Source: Anaeramoeba flamelloides
Lineage: Eukaryota; Metamonada; Anaeramoebidae
Direction: 5' to 3'
DNA: 64,000 bases
Assembly (NCBI GenBank): GCA_027625915.1
Contig: JANTQA010000026.1
Coordinates: 7,750,001-7,814,000, forward strand
Shown: piece by piece, positions 24,747 to 35,934 of the stretch
Layout of the letters: the number at the start of each line of letters is the position of its first letter
Numbering within the stretch: position 1 is the stretch's first letter
Notes under the pieces: model-generated
Databases searched by the model: none
What the model was told of the DNA's origin: nothing
The model's input: only the letters and a program-made list of their open reading frames with translations
Program-made: the position numbers and the translations under genes

Positions 24747-25857
24747 TATAGTTTTCAGATCAACAGAAAATTAATATAAAGGTAAAAGTGTGAATTTTTG
24801 GCATTATATCCTTACTCTAAGTGTACTTATTCTCAAATTTAACCGGGAAATTGTAAGTCCAATGATATAATAATAATAATTATTAAGCTAAATTTAAAAC
24901 TTTTATTATACATTAAACCCTTTTTTATGAAACCTTTTAAAGTTAAATTACCATTTTTAAAAAACCATTGAGCCAAAAAATCATTTAAATAAGAGAATTA
25001 AAAATATTGAATGTATTTAATGATTATTATACATCATATATATTTTAAAGTTTGCTTTATCCAATCAGATAAGAAGCAGAGAATCCAATGATTATTGATT
25101 AAATGGTTTGTATTGTTCATAAATGATCAAACAGGCACGAACTAAATCTAAATGCAAAAAAAATTATTGTTTTGATCTAATCTTTGGTTTGATTTCTTTG
25201 TTTTGTTTGATTATTTCAAAATGAATTGTTTTTTTTTTGATTTTTTTTTTGAAGATCGATGTATTTATCAAAATTCTTATTTTTCTAATTATCATTTTTG
25301 TGACAATCAGACACAAAATTTAACAAATGATTAAACTAATATAATTTTTGAATACTCATAACAAGGCTAATATTAATTTTTATAAATCTACTTTTTATTG
25401 AACTTCATAATTATAAACAATTAGAATTTTTCTAAATTGGTTAAGAATTGGAATAATAATTATCAATTAACCTATCCACAAAACCAACAAAAACTAAGTA
25501 ATAATGAAATTGGGTTCTTAAAGCATAACAATTAAAAAAAAATAAATTACAAATTATGAAGGATCAAAGAGGAAAATTCAACACAAAAAAATGAGAAAAG
25601 TTATATCACATTGTTATTTTCGAAAAAAAAAAAGTTTCAAAAAAATATGAAAAATAATAAAAATTTTTGAGAATAGATTTTATTTAAAATGTACCTAAAA
25701 AATCAAGGGATTGACTTAAAAAAACGATTTTAACTTGTGTACATAATTGAGGATTTTGTTAAATATTGTATTGATGTATGCAAATAACAAAAATAGGTAT
25801 TTTATTTGTAAAACCGATTTTCATACATACACACATGTACAAACACATATATCAATA
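24747..25857. other. intergenic between MITEs
   Basis: A+T-rich spacer; nothing beyond homopolymer runs was recognised. Confidence 0.5.
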
Positions 25858-26422
25858 TAGAGACCCCATTTCACCCAAATTGGCCTAGTCATAAATGAAA
25901 AATTCACCTTTTATTAGGGAATTAACTAACATACATATTGTTTCGATATCAAAGAAATAATAAACTTCGGCTTAGAGTTGAAATTCATAAAGGAAAAACT
26001 CAGAAAACCATAAATTCCACAAAAAAAAATGTAAAAAACAAGTTTAGAGGCTACTCTCAAGGAAATGTCTGTAGTCAAAAATTTCACAATTTATTTAGGA
26101 AAATAAAAAATGTAGACAATATGATTTATTTGTTGTAAATATCTTCATTTTAAAAGAAAATAAAAACCTCACTTTTATGTATGTTAATTTGAAGTTTCTG
26201 AAATTTCTTTTCTTTTCAATTTACTTTTTAAAAAAGAATAAAAAAGAAAAGAAGTTAAAAAAAAAAAAAAAAATAAAGCAAAAATAAAAAAAATTTACAA
26301 AATGAGAAAAAATAGAATCTGATCTCAAAATTGAAATTCAAATTCTAAGAAGAATACCAAATTAAACACATAGAACATGCTCAATTTCTTCAATAAAACT
26401 GGGCCCCTTTGACTGAAAAAGA

Positions 26423-26427
<5 letters not shown>
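25858..26427 (-). mobile_element. MITE family 3, complete copy
   Basis: The left end (CCCCATTTCACCCAAATTGG and TAGTCATAAATGAAAAATTCAC-like bases) matches the complement of the right end of the copy at 63006-63570. The right end GGGCCCCTTTGACTGAAAAA matches the complement of that copy's left end. About 570 bases against 565. A 66-codon open frame inside (25938-26138) has no recognisable domain. Confidence 0.75.

Positions 26428-26449
<22 letters not shown>
26424..26449. repeat. (TA)n microsatellite between two MITEs
   Basis: A pure TA run of about 12-13 units fills the junction between the family 3 element and the family 2 element, so the precise TA used by either insertion cannot be told. 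Confidence 0.9.
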
Positions 26450-26454
<5 letters not shown>

Positions 26455-26980
26455 AATTCCAAAAATTTGGACCCACCCAAAATCAAAAATAGGCAAAAAA
26501 AACCCAATTTATGTATTTTTCCAAACCTAATATAAAACAACATTAAAGTTACCCAGTATTAATATTTTAATAAGTAATCATTTTAATCCAAACAAAATAA
26601 AAAAAATATAAAACTCAAAAATAAAAACAGGTGTGTCTAAAATAATGAAACGAGCTGAACAAAAAATGTATTAGTAAATTTGTTGAAATTTCACCAACAA
26701 TTGTTGATCGATCAAATGTTAAGATACTATCTACCAATTGTATTTGTTATTTTTCTATTTAACAAACTCAAGACTAACCTTCTATCAACCATTGGAAAAA
26801 AATTTCGGATCTAACCAAACTTATACATAACTTGCAAAAAAAGGAAATGGAAACAAAACAAAAAATACCAAAAATGAAATCGTTTGTAAAATCAAAATTC
26901 TTTGTAAATTGAATTTAAAGTGCAGGATTGATGTTCTTTCCACTGTTTAAACCGTGTCCAAAATTTTGGAATATAGTTTA
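26448..26980 (-). mobile_element. MITE family 2
   Basis: TAAACCCAATTCCAAAAATT at the left is mirrored by AAATTTTGGAATATAGTTTA at the right. The interior matches 31489-32219 closely (for example AATGTATTAGTAAATTTGTT and CCAACAATTGTTGATCGATC). It starts directly at a TA microsatellite. Confidence 0.85.
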
Positions 26981-29441
26981 TATTTGACTATTGTGGTTTA
27001 TCACAAACTATTTAATTTTTGATATGGGTAATTAAAAACTTTAAGAAATTAGTGGAACCATTTGCCAATTATAATCAATGGGTACTACAATTGGGTATAA
27101 GTAATATTCGTACACCATGATTCGAATTTCTCCCCAAAAAATATTATAAATATTATTAAATAATAAATTATTATATTTTTTTACAAAAGATCACGATTAA
27201 AATTGTCATTTTTTGATATTTTCTTTTTTTTTATTCTTTCCCAAATATAAAGAAAGAAACCAAAATAATATTATTACACTATATTTTATTTATCTTTTCA
27301 GAATCACCACAAGTAAAAAAAAAGTATGCAATATTTATTTAATCAAGATTTGCTCTATATCTATTAACATAAGAAGCCTATCGATTTTGTTGTTTTATTT
27401 CTTTTCATGAAGCTAGTTTTATTTTCATATATTTACAATATCTGAAAATAATTAGTAAAAATAATTTCCTTTACTTTATTAATTTTTTTAATAAAACCAA
27501 TTTTGATATAAACTGATCTATTATTCAAGACAAATTTAAGAAAGAAAATTTTAAACCTGTGATCCTTTATATTGCTAATATAGCCTTTAAATTTGTCCCA
27601 AATATAGAAACATCACTAAAAGGCATAGCTTTTTTACTTATTCAAAAATCTTTTTTATCTGTTTAATCAACCAAAATTTTTTATTTATTTTAATATTGAG
27701 AATCTCCAATCATTTACTTGACTAAAATACATATAAATAATTAATCACATATAGTGAAAAAATTTATTCATTATAATACTCTTTTTATTAGGGCTTAACC
27801 CCCCCCCCTGTCTATGAATTTAAGATAACTATAATTTTCTATTAGTTGATACTAATTTTATTATTATTATTTTATCTTTTCCTTTTAACATATTTTCTTT
27901 TTCTATTTTTTGCATTTTGATTTTTTTTTCTTAATTTTTTCTTTTCTTACAACAAACAAACAAATAACAAAAACCCATAAATTTTTAAAAAAATATTAAA
28001 AAAATCACTTCCTTTTCTTTTTTTTTTTGGATTGTTGAACGATCATTTCAAAAAGATTCACTTTATATAATATTTAAAATATATTATAATTCTAAAATTA
28101 CTTAACATGAAAACCAAAAAAAACTTTATTCAAAACTTAGGATGAAAAAGAATTACAAAATGGAAAATGAAGAAAAAAAATTTATAAATAAAAATTTGAA
28201 TACTTCAAGATGCTTTTTCTGACAAAACCTGTATTTTTTTTTAAATATTTTTTTCATAATAATATAACTTTGTTCTTGTATTTTACAAAAAAAAAAATTA
28301 CTATTGATTCGACAATTTTAAAAGGCACTTTTCTTTTTAACTTTCTTACCCTTTATAAAAAAAAAACTTTAAGGATTGCATTATGTATCAGCCTAGCCTA
28401 TAAAAATGTAAATTATTGAAATTGAATGTGGCAATATATGAATCAAAATAGTTAGAAGACATGTGAATAAAAACAGACACTATCAATCCCAAAGAATTGG
28501 GGATTTATTTGTTGATTTTTTGAAAGTTTTTATAAAGAGTCAAAACCAGTTATTCTAAATTGAATAACAATTCGTTTTTAAATTGTTCAATCTATTTAAT
28601 TTTTGAAATTTATTTTTTTTTGGAACTATTCTTGACTAAAACAAAATTATAAAAACATATTGTTTTTTTTTAAATTTTCGAACAAATCTCTTCTATTCTT
28701 TTTTAAAGAAATAAGACATGAATGCTTCCTTTAATGAATATAAAAGAAAGAGAAAATGTTTTGTATTCGAATACAATATCTTCAAATAGATTAAAATTGT
28801 CTGGTTGAAAATGTTGATTGTTTAAATTTATTTTCAATATTTATAAAACAAAAAAATTGCTTTTGTGAGAAAATTGTTTTTCTTCTCTGCTGAAAAGAAG
28901 CCTTATTTTCCAATTATTAATGAAACGAGACTTGACATAATAAAGTGTTTGAACGGAGAGTTACCTTTAACAGTAAAATGTATTAGAAAGGAAAAAATGA
29001 TCAAAATATGAGAAATTTTTAAGGTTTTGTTTGTTTTTGTAAAAAAAAAATTTTTTTGGTGGTGATGTGTTGAAAAAATCAAAATAAATTTTTCGAATAG
29101 AAGAAAATAAAAATGAAAGTTAAACCAAAAAACATAAGTCTATAAATCAAAATAACTTCAGTTTTAATTATTTTTGTGTTCCATTCAAGAAAATTGAAGA
29201 AATAAAAATCAAAATAAAAAGATAAAAAATAAAAGAAAAAGAAAAAAATAAAAGAAAAAGAATGATAAAAAATTAGAAATTTTTGATCAGGTTTTTTTTT
29301 TAATTTTTTTGAAATGTGTTCAAGAGCTAAAATGAAATTTCAATATTTACCGAAAGATTGATGATACAAAATTTGAAAATTTTCAAATGTAATTGGAGAG
29401 TGTTTAATAATTTTGTGTAATTGTTTCTTGAATAAAAACGC
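26981..29441. other. intergenic, with a C10 run
   Basis: Gene-free A+T-rich DNA ending at the stop of the stefin gene. It includes a run of ten C at 27799-27808, very unusual here. Open frames such as 27213-27410 and 28210-28419 translate A/T runs. Sequence just left of 29441 is the 3' flank of the stefin gene. Confidence 0.5.
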
Positions 29442-29717
29442 CTAGTTAACGATTTTATGTTTTGAGAGTTTCAAGTCTCCTTTGAAAGATTGGTGTACCA
29501 CGATTTCGTGAATGGTCACTTGTGCATTCTCGACAAATTCTGCTTTGATACGATAATTCACTCCGTTAACAATTTGCTTTTCAACTGAGATGATCCTTCG
29601 TAAGTGATAATTTGAATTGGTACGCTTTCGAATTTCGTTGTGTCCAAATTGAACAATTTCCTGAATTTTTTCATGACTGTGATCTTCGATTTTTGAGTAA
29701 CCACCGGCAAAATTCAT
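29442..29717 (-). CDS. stefin-type cystatin (91 aa cysteine protease inhibitor)
   Basis: I take the ATG at 29717 as the start: it gives the usual stefin length (91 residues; family about 95-105), while the open frame continuing upstream to 29927 adds a Phe/Asn/Lys-rich stretch with no family match. Three contact regions known for stefins are visible: an N-terminal Gly pair (residues 5-6), then the central QxVxG loop as QIVNG at 48-52 followed by NYRIKAEF, which copies the stefin strand after the loop. The helix HEKIQEIVQFGHNEIRKRTN at 15-34 precedes it. The second hairpin is short and its sequence (HQSFKGDLK, 75-83) is not typical. No signal peptide, so it should act in the cytosol on papain-like cysteine proteases, protecting the cell from lysosomal leakage. 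Intronless and isolated. Confidence 0.9.
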   Translation of the reverse strand: MNFAGGYSKIEDHSHEKIQEIVQFGHNEIRKRTNSNYHLRRIISVEKQIVNGVNYRIKAEFVENAQVTIHEIVVHQSFKGDLKLSKHKIVN

Positions 29718-30319
29718 TTTAAGTTTTTTATGAAAAAAAAAAATGTTTAAATATTGAAAAAAGGAAAAAATGAATAAAATATTAACAAATTTTGTGTTTC
29801 TGTGTTTAGTTGTATTTCGTTTAGGCTGCTTTATGGTTTTGTGGTTTATGTAATAACAAGCCACGTTGTTTCTTTCAAATGGGTTAAGTGTATTTAAGTT
29901 TTTATTAAATACAACCAAAACTACCAAATGTGTTCTAGGAGAAAAACAAACTATTGTTCAAACCCAAACAATCAATTATTTAATAAAACCAAATTCTCTC
30001 ACCGAAACGTTTGGTGTTAGATAATGAAATTCATTTTTGTTCTTATATAAAGACCACTTTTGGTTACTTGATCACATTTTAAAAAGTTTTTCTTCAATTC
30101 ATTAGACTTGCTCTTTATACGAGTGCCATTTTCGAAAAGAATGACAAAAAGGTTTTTTAAAATATCTTTAGAACAACCACACAACTTGAATAGACCCGTT
30201 TTTAGTTCATTACTAGTATTGGAAATTCACAATTGATAAAATTTCTACTGATTATTATCAAGGGTTATCTGAATCTGATTGTTTTTATATATATATATAT
30301 GTATATATTAAGAGTTTTG
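29718..30319. other. leader and intergenic region upstream of stefin
   Basis: Region right of the stefin ATG, which would hold its promoter; no element can be singled out. A short (TA)n run lies near 30288-30305. Confidence 0.45.
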
Positions 30320-30460
30320 ATGAAAACATATATTATCATGATATTAACAATTAATTCACGATAATATTAAAAAAAATACGATTAGTCCAACTTTATCGCT
30401 AAAAATCATAAAATCGCGATAAACAACATTATCGTGATAAAATAATTATCGCGAAAAAAT
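30320..30460. repeat. cluster of ATCGTGAT/ATCGCGAT-like words
   Basis: Within about 140 bases occur ATCATGATA, CACGATAATA, ACGATTAG, TTATCGCTA, AATCGCGATAAA, TTATCGTGATAAA and TTATCGCGAAA. These are variants of one partly palindromic word, spaced about 12-25 bases apart, and nearly the only CpG-rich spot nearby. A second cluster lies at 49262-49470. Confidence 0.6.
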
Positions 30461-30849
30461 GAAAAATTATTTTTTTGAAATCATCTTAAAAAAAATCTCA
30501 TCACTTTTACAAAGTTTTTAACTTTTAAAACATAATTACTCTTTATCAGTGTTGGAAAGTGTTTGAAAATGCTGAGCACTTGACAAAAGTATGGAGATTT
30601 TTTGGAAGCATATTTCCTCTTTATTAAACAAATAACAGTATTCTTCCAACCATAATCTGAAAATACTTCTTAGAATTGTGTTTGTAGGGTCTTTGAATTA
30701 GAGCTTCAAAGTATTGTCAAATCCAAATTCACTCTTCAACAAATAAAGTGCTCTAAGGTTTTTAGATTTGCCACAAAGAAGTCTAAAATGAGAGAAAGTT
30801 GCTCTTGGAGATAAACCATTGAGAGATCAAAAGTTCAAATGTATAGACA

Positions 30850-31043
30850 ATTCAACGTTTAATACTCAAACTTTCAATGAAATTTAAGGCACAAAAAAAT
30901 CTCAAATTAAGGCACATTTTTTCGAAGTTATTTTAAATACAAATTATTTTACTAGAATTCGAATTTTGTACCTTTTTTTGTGATTTTTTTCCTGTTCATA
31001 GATTTTTGTTCAAGTTCGTGTCTTAAAAGTAGAACTAGCAGTA
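30850..31043. mobile_element. MITE family 1, decayed copy
   Basis: The right arm is recognisable (GTGTCTTAAAAGTAGAACTA then GCAGTA). The left arm keeps CTTTCAATGAAATTTAAGGC but has lost its terminal 20 or so bases. More diverged than the other copies, hence probably older. Confidence 0.65.
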
Positions 31044-31488
31044 TCTAAAAAACGAATTAGTTAAAAAGTACTATTTGTTGATCTCATCAATTAAATCTAA
31101 TCCTTGTATGTCTTGAAGCAAACCAAGAATTTCAGAAAAAATCCTTAAATTTCTACACAAATTTGGAGATTGAATTATCAATATTAACGACCACACAGTT
31201 GAAAATATATAGCTTAAAATTTGTTTTGAAATGTTGATTAGTAGCTAAAAAATTTAGTATTTTTGAAAAAATAAATTAGAATTTTGGAATTCTTTTTTTA
31301 TTGAAACATAATGTATTTATACAATTCTAAGTGTAACTGGAGAGTTGAAATTGTATAATATAAAATATATTGTTCAATAATTTCATAAATATTTAATAAC
31401 TGGGTGTTAATTTTTATATGTTTTTCGTTTTTTTATACATAAACATAAATAGATGGAATCAAATTATATCTATATATATATATATATA

Positions 31489-32219
31489 TAAACCACATTC
31501 CAATAATTTTTTACAGGCCCAAAATCAAAAATAGACAAAATAAATCCAATTTATTGTATTTTTCAAAACTTAAAATAAAAACATATTTAAGTAACAAGGT
31601 ATTACTGTTTTTATAAGCAATCATTTTCATCCAAATAAAAGAAAAAAATATAAAATGAAAAAATCAAAACCAGTATGACCAAAATACTGAAACAAGCTGA
31701 ACAAAAAATGTATTGGCAAATTTGTTAAAATTTCACCAATAATTGTTTATTAATCAAATTGATAAAATACCATCAACCAATTGTATTTAGTTTTTCGATT
31801 TAACAAACTCAACACTAACCTTCTATCAACAATTTGAAAAATATTACAGATCTAACCAAACAGATTACATAACTGGAAAAAAGGAAATGAAAACAAAACA
31901 AAAAAGATAAAAAAGGAAATGGTTTGTAAAATCCAAAATATTCCCAAATTGAAAATAAAGTTTATTTTTGTTATTCTTTTACAGTCAGTTTCACTTTTAA
32001 GGTACAAACTTTCAACGAAATTTAAGGCACAAAAAAAATCTCAAATTAAAGCACAAAATTCAAATTCTAGTAAAAATAAATTGTAAAAAAAATAATTCCA
32101 AATTTTGTGCCTTAATTGGAGATTTTTTTGTGCTTTAAATTTCGTTGAAAGTTTGTGCCTTAAAAGTGAAACTGACTGTAACATTTTCAATTATGTCCAA
32201 ATTTCTGTAATTTAGGTTC
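31489..32219 (-). mobile_element. MITE family 2, interrupted by family 1
   Basis: Starts at a (TA)n run with TAAACCACATTCC and ends near TCCAAATTTCTGTAATTTAG. The interior parallels 26448-26980. A whole family 1 MITE (31980-32180) splits it, and the remaining length, about 530 bases, matches the family. Confidence 0.8.
31980..32180. mobile_element. MITE family 1, well preserved, nested in family 2
   Basis: TACAGTCAGTTTCACTTTTA at the left and its exact complement form at the right (AAAAGTGAAACTGACTGTA), with AAGGCACAAA words in both arms. The TA at each end looks like the target duplication. Confidence 0.9.
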
Positions 32220-32548
32220 TGTATTGAGGAAGGAGGTATAATTATACTCCCTAAATCTGAAAAAAGAATTTCTAAAATTGAATATAAAAATAAAAACATA
32301 GAGGGTACTTCTTAATAAGATATAATAAATATTTGCAAAATACTAGATTAAATAAATAAGTTTCTTTATCAAGTTTCAAATCTGTACTTTATTGGTAATA
32401 GAAATCGCTATTCCACCAATTTTCATAAATTATTATTTTTTCTTTCAATTATATTTTATAAATTTTTTTATTATTTTTTTTATAATATTTTCAAAATCTT
32501 TTTTTTCCAAATACTAATAAAATAAAAAAAGGGATTAATTGAAATATA

Positions 32549-32750
32549 TAAAGTCAGTTTCACTTTTAAGGCACAAACTATCAATGAAATTTAAAGCACA
32601 AAAAAAAATCTCAAATTAAGGCACAAAATTTGGAATTTTTTTTTTTTATAATTTATTTTACTAGAATTTGGATTTTGTGCTTTAATTTGAGATTTTTTTG
32701 TGCCTTAAATTTCGTTGAAAGTTTGTGCCTTAAAAGTGAAACTGACTGTA
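32549..32750. mobile_element. MITE family 1
   Basis: The left end TAAAGTCAGTTTCACTTTTA differs by one base from the consensus; the right end is AAGTGAAACTGACTGTA. Arms of about 90 bases with a T-rich centre. Located 370 bases from the previous copy. Confidence 0.9.
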
Positions 32751-33279
32751 ATCCAAAAAACGAAGAAGAATTTTTAAAATTTTCACTAACGTATGTGATA
32801 CTTTGAGTTGGAAAACCCTAGAAAATTTAGTAATCTCTGTGTATAAAAGGATAGATTTGGTTATTGAAAGGCAAGGTGAATCTATTAATAGTTTTTATTA
32901 ATTTTACTTTCAATAAAAAATGAATTTTTTGGTAAACGTGTTCCAAAAATAGGGGCACACTTTTTTTATTTTTTATTTTTTATTTTTTTAATTCAATTTT
33001 AAATTGGCTATAAAATATATAAATAGTATTCAAACAATATTTTCATACAATTTATGATTTTAATATTTTACTATTATGTATTTTAGAAAATATTTATTAA
33101 TTTAATTTTTTATAATTTCCCAAATTTTGGAATTGAGTTTAGTAACTTAAGATAATTTAAAATTTAGTTTTAATTTATTAAAAATGGTATCTTTTAATTT
33201 AAGTAAAAATTTTTAATTTTTTTCTTTGATTTAGATAATTCAACCCTCTTAATTCAAGCTTTGAAATTATATTTTTTAA

Positions 33280-33477
33280 TACAGTCAGTTCCAATTTTAA
33301 GACACAAACTTTCAACGAAATTTAAGGCACAAAAAAAATCTCAAATTAAGGCACAAAATTCAGATTCTAGTAAAATAAATTGTAAAAAAAAATTACAAAT
33401 TTTGTGCCTTAATTTGAGAATTTTTTGTGCCTTAAATTTCGTTGAAAGTTTGTGTCTTAAAAGTGGAACTGACTTTA
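33280..33477. mobile_element. MITE family 1
   Basis: TACAGTCAGTTCCAATTTTA at the left; AAAAGTGGAACTGACTTTA at the right. An open frame crosses it (33261-33494) only because the palindrome lacks stops in that frame; it is not a gene. Confidence 0.9.
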
Positions 33478-34090
33478 TTTACTTATTTTTGTGACTGATA
33501 TTTGAAAATGAATTTTGAAAACGAATTTGTAAAATTAGATTGTAAAAAAATAATAAATAGGAATTACGTGTTTATTCAGGATAAAAACTCAGATTTAAAC
33601 ATTTAATTTTTAAGAAGCCAATAAAACTAACAAATTTGTAACAGTAGATTTTGATTGTTTTTTTTTTTCTTTCCTTACTGATTTCAACAAATTAATTTGG
33701 AAAGGTAATCTTTTTTTTTGATATTAAAATAAAAGTTTTTATAAAAAAAAATATATCTTCTCAGATCTTATTCTATTTTTTTACTTTTTGATCCATTATA
33801 AAAATTCATCAGAAAACATCTTGATAATCAAAAAATTAATTGTGTAAAAACGAAAATTTTGTGCAAAAAAAAAATATTACAAAAAATTGAAAAATTAAAG
33901 ATTCAGCTTAGATTAAGGGGGTCGCTACACCAGAAGAAATGATAAAAATCTGTGAATGGTGAGATAAGAGTATTTTATTTTAGTGGCGCGTGGACTAGAT
34001 TCTCAAAAAATTGTTAAGTGATGTTAAACAATATATATATATATATATATATTGATAAAATAAGTTTGATTTTTTTTTTTATTATTTGAT

Positions 34091-34622
34091 TAATTTTTTT
34101 CTGAAAAATTTTGGACACAATTTAAACAGCCAAAAGAATTTCCATACCATAATTTACATTTAATTTGTAAATTATTTGATTTTACAAACCATTTCATTTT
34201 TGTTCTCTTTTGTTTTGTCTTCATTTCCTTTTTTTTCAGTTATGTAATCTGTTTCGTTAGATCGAGAATTTTTTTCGATGGTTGATAGAAGGTTAGTGTT
34301 GAGTTTAGTTAAATTGAAAAATCACATAGAATTGGTCCAATTGTATCTTATCCTTTGATCGATCAACCATTGTTGATGTAATTTTAACAAATCTGCCAAT
34401 ATATTTTTTGTTCAGCTTATTTCAGTATTTTTTACAAACTGGTTTTGATTTTTTGGTTTTAAATTGTTTTCTTTTTTTTGATGAAAATGATTAATTCTAA
34501 AAACATTAATAATATGTAACCTAAATTTGATTTTAGATTAAGTTAGGATAAATATAATAAATTGAGTTTTTTTTTTATCATTTTGAATTTTAGATGTATC
34601 CAAATTTTTGGAATGGGGTTTA
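34091..34622 (+). mobile_element. MITE family 2
   Basis: The right end AAATTTTTGGAATGGGGTTT is clear. The left end is eroded (GAAAAATTTTGGACACAATT). The internal words CTGTTTCGTTAGATC and TTTGATCGATCAACCATTG put it in the same orientation as the copy at 4484. Confidence 0.75.
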
Positions 34623-35934
34623 GTTTTTTTTTTGGGAGAAGATATTTTTAGATTCTTTGAATAAAAATTATTTTTATTTTGTGGTTTAAAATTAGATAAA
34701 ATATAATCATATTCACTTCTCCAATTCCACCAAATCGAAGTGTTTAGAACCCATAACCAGATATACTATTGTGGTCATTATATTTTTTTTTTGGAATCCT
34801 TATAGCTATTTAAGCTATCATTCATGTTTCATTTCATGATTCTCTCAATTAAAATACCATTATCCATTTTAAACAAAATCCATTAATCCCAAATGTCACG
34901 GATAAAAAAATATTTATAATTGCTTTTTATAGTCATGATTAAAAAAATTCAAAAATGAGGAAACAATAAAAAATGAAAAAATTAAATACCACCATAGAAT
35001 GTTGAGATAAGGACAAAAGATAAGTTATTCAACATTTGAAATATTATTTTAAGCAATTCAACTCAACGTTCTATTGTGACAATTTCTTTGAGACTTTGCA
35101 AAAAAAATTTAAAAAATCTAATGTATGAAGTACTTTAAATAGTAAAAATCAATGAGTTACAACCAGAGTAAAAAATACTATTTTCTGATCCTCTTCAAAA
35201 TTGCAAAAAAAATGAAGATTTTTCCTTTACGACGGCTACTCCCTTGAATCTTAATCATTCACAAATTGAGTAGGGAATGATATTTTGATTAAAAAACTTC
35301 AATATCTCTTGGAACTCGAAATTAAAGTTTTTATTGGTAATACACTCATAAATAAAATTTTCAAAAATAATAAAATTAACATACTTTCAAAGTTATGAAA
35401 TGTTAATTTTTGTTTTATTTTCAGTTTAAGATTTTACACCTGACTAATCGAAAATTTGAAGTTTTGAAAGTTATTTATTTAGATAAGCAATGTTTTTTGA
35501 TTTTCATTCTGTATTTTTTCAAAATAAAAATCATTTTTATTATGAATTCTGTTTAATTTCATCAAAATTTCAACCAACCTCTTCAAAAAAACATTTTCAA
35601 TGAATTTTTCCTTATTATAATTTCAAATAAACAAGTGCATTATCACCTGATTCTAAGTCATATTAAATCTTCTAAAAATTTAATAAAAAGAAATTTAAAC
35701 AAAAAAAAATAAAGAATATTAAAATTAGTTAGGTTTTTGGTTTTTATTATTAAAATTTGTTCTTGAAAAAATAAATGTTCTAATATCGAAAGCGAAAACT
35801 GGTTTGAGATAAATTAAGAACAAAACAACAAATAGAGAGAAAAAAAAAAAATAAAAAAAAAATAAAGTGTAGCAACAATGTTGAAAAATATGTATAGATT
35901 AAGGCAAAAAAGGTTTCAAATTGAAACATATTTT
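34623..35934. other. intergenic, 3' side of Arp3
   Basis: Gene-free spacer between the last MITE of the cluster and the Arp3 stop codon. Confidence 0.5.

Noticed and set aside
29718-29927. N-terminal extension of the stefin to an upstream ATG
   Set aside because: The extra 70 residues are A/T-run translation and would destroy the normal stefin N-terminus; the inner ATG gives the family length.
33261-33494. 77-codon open frame
   Set aside because: It is a family 1 MITE palindrome read through, not a gene.
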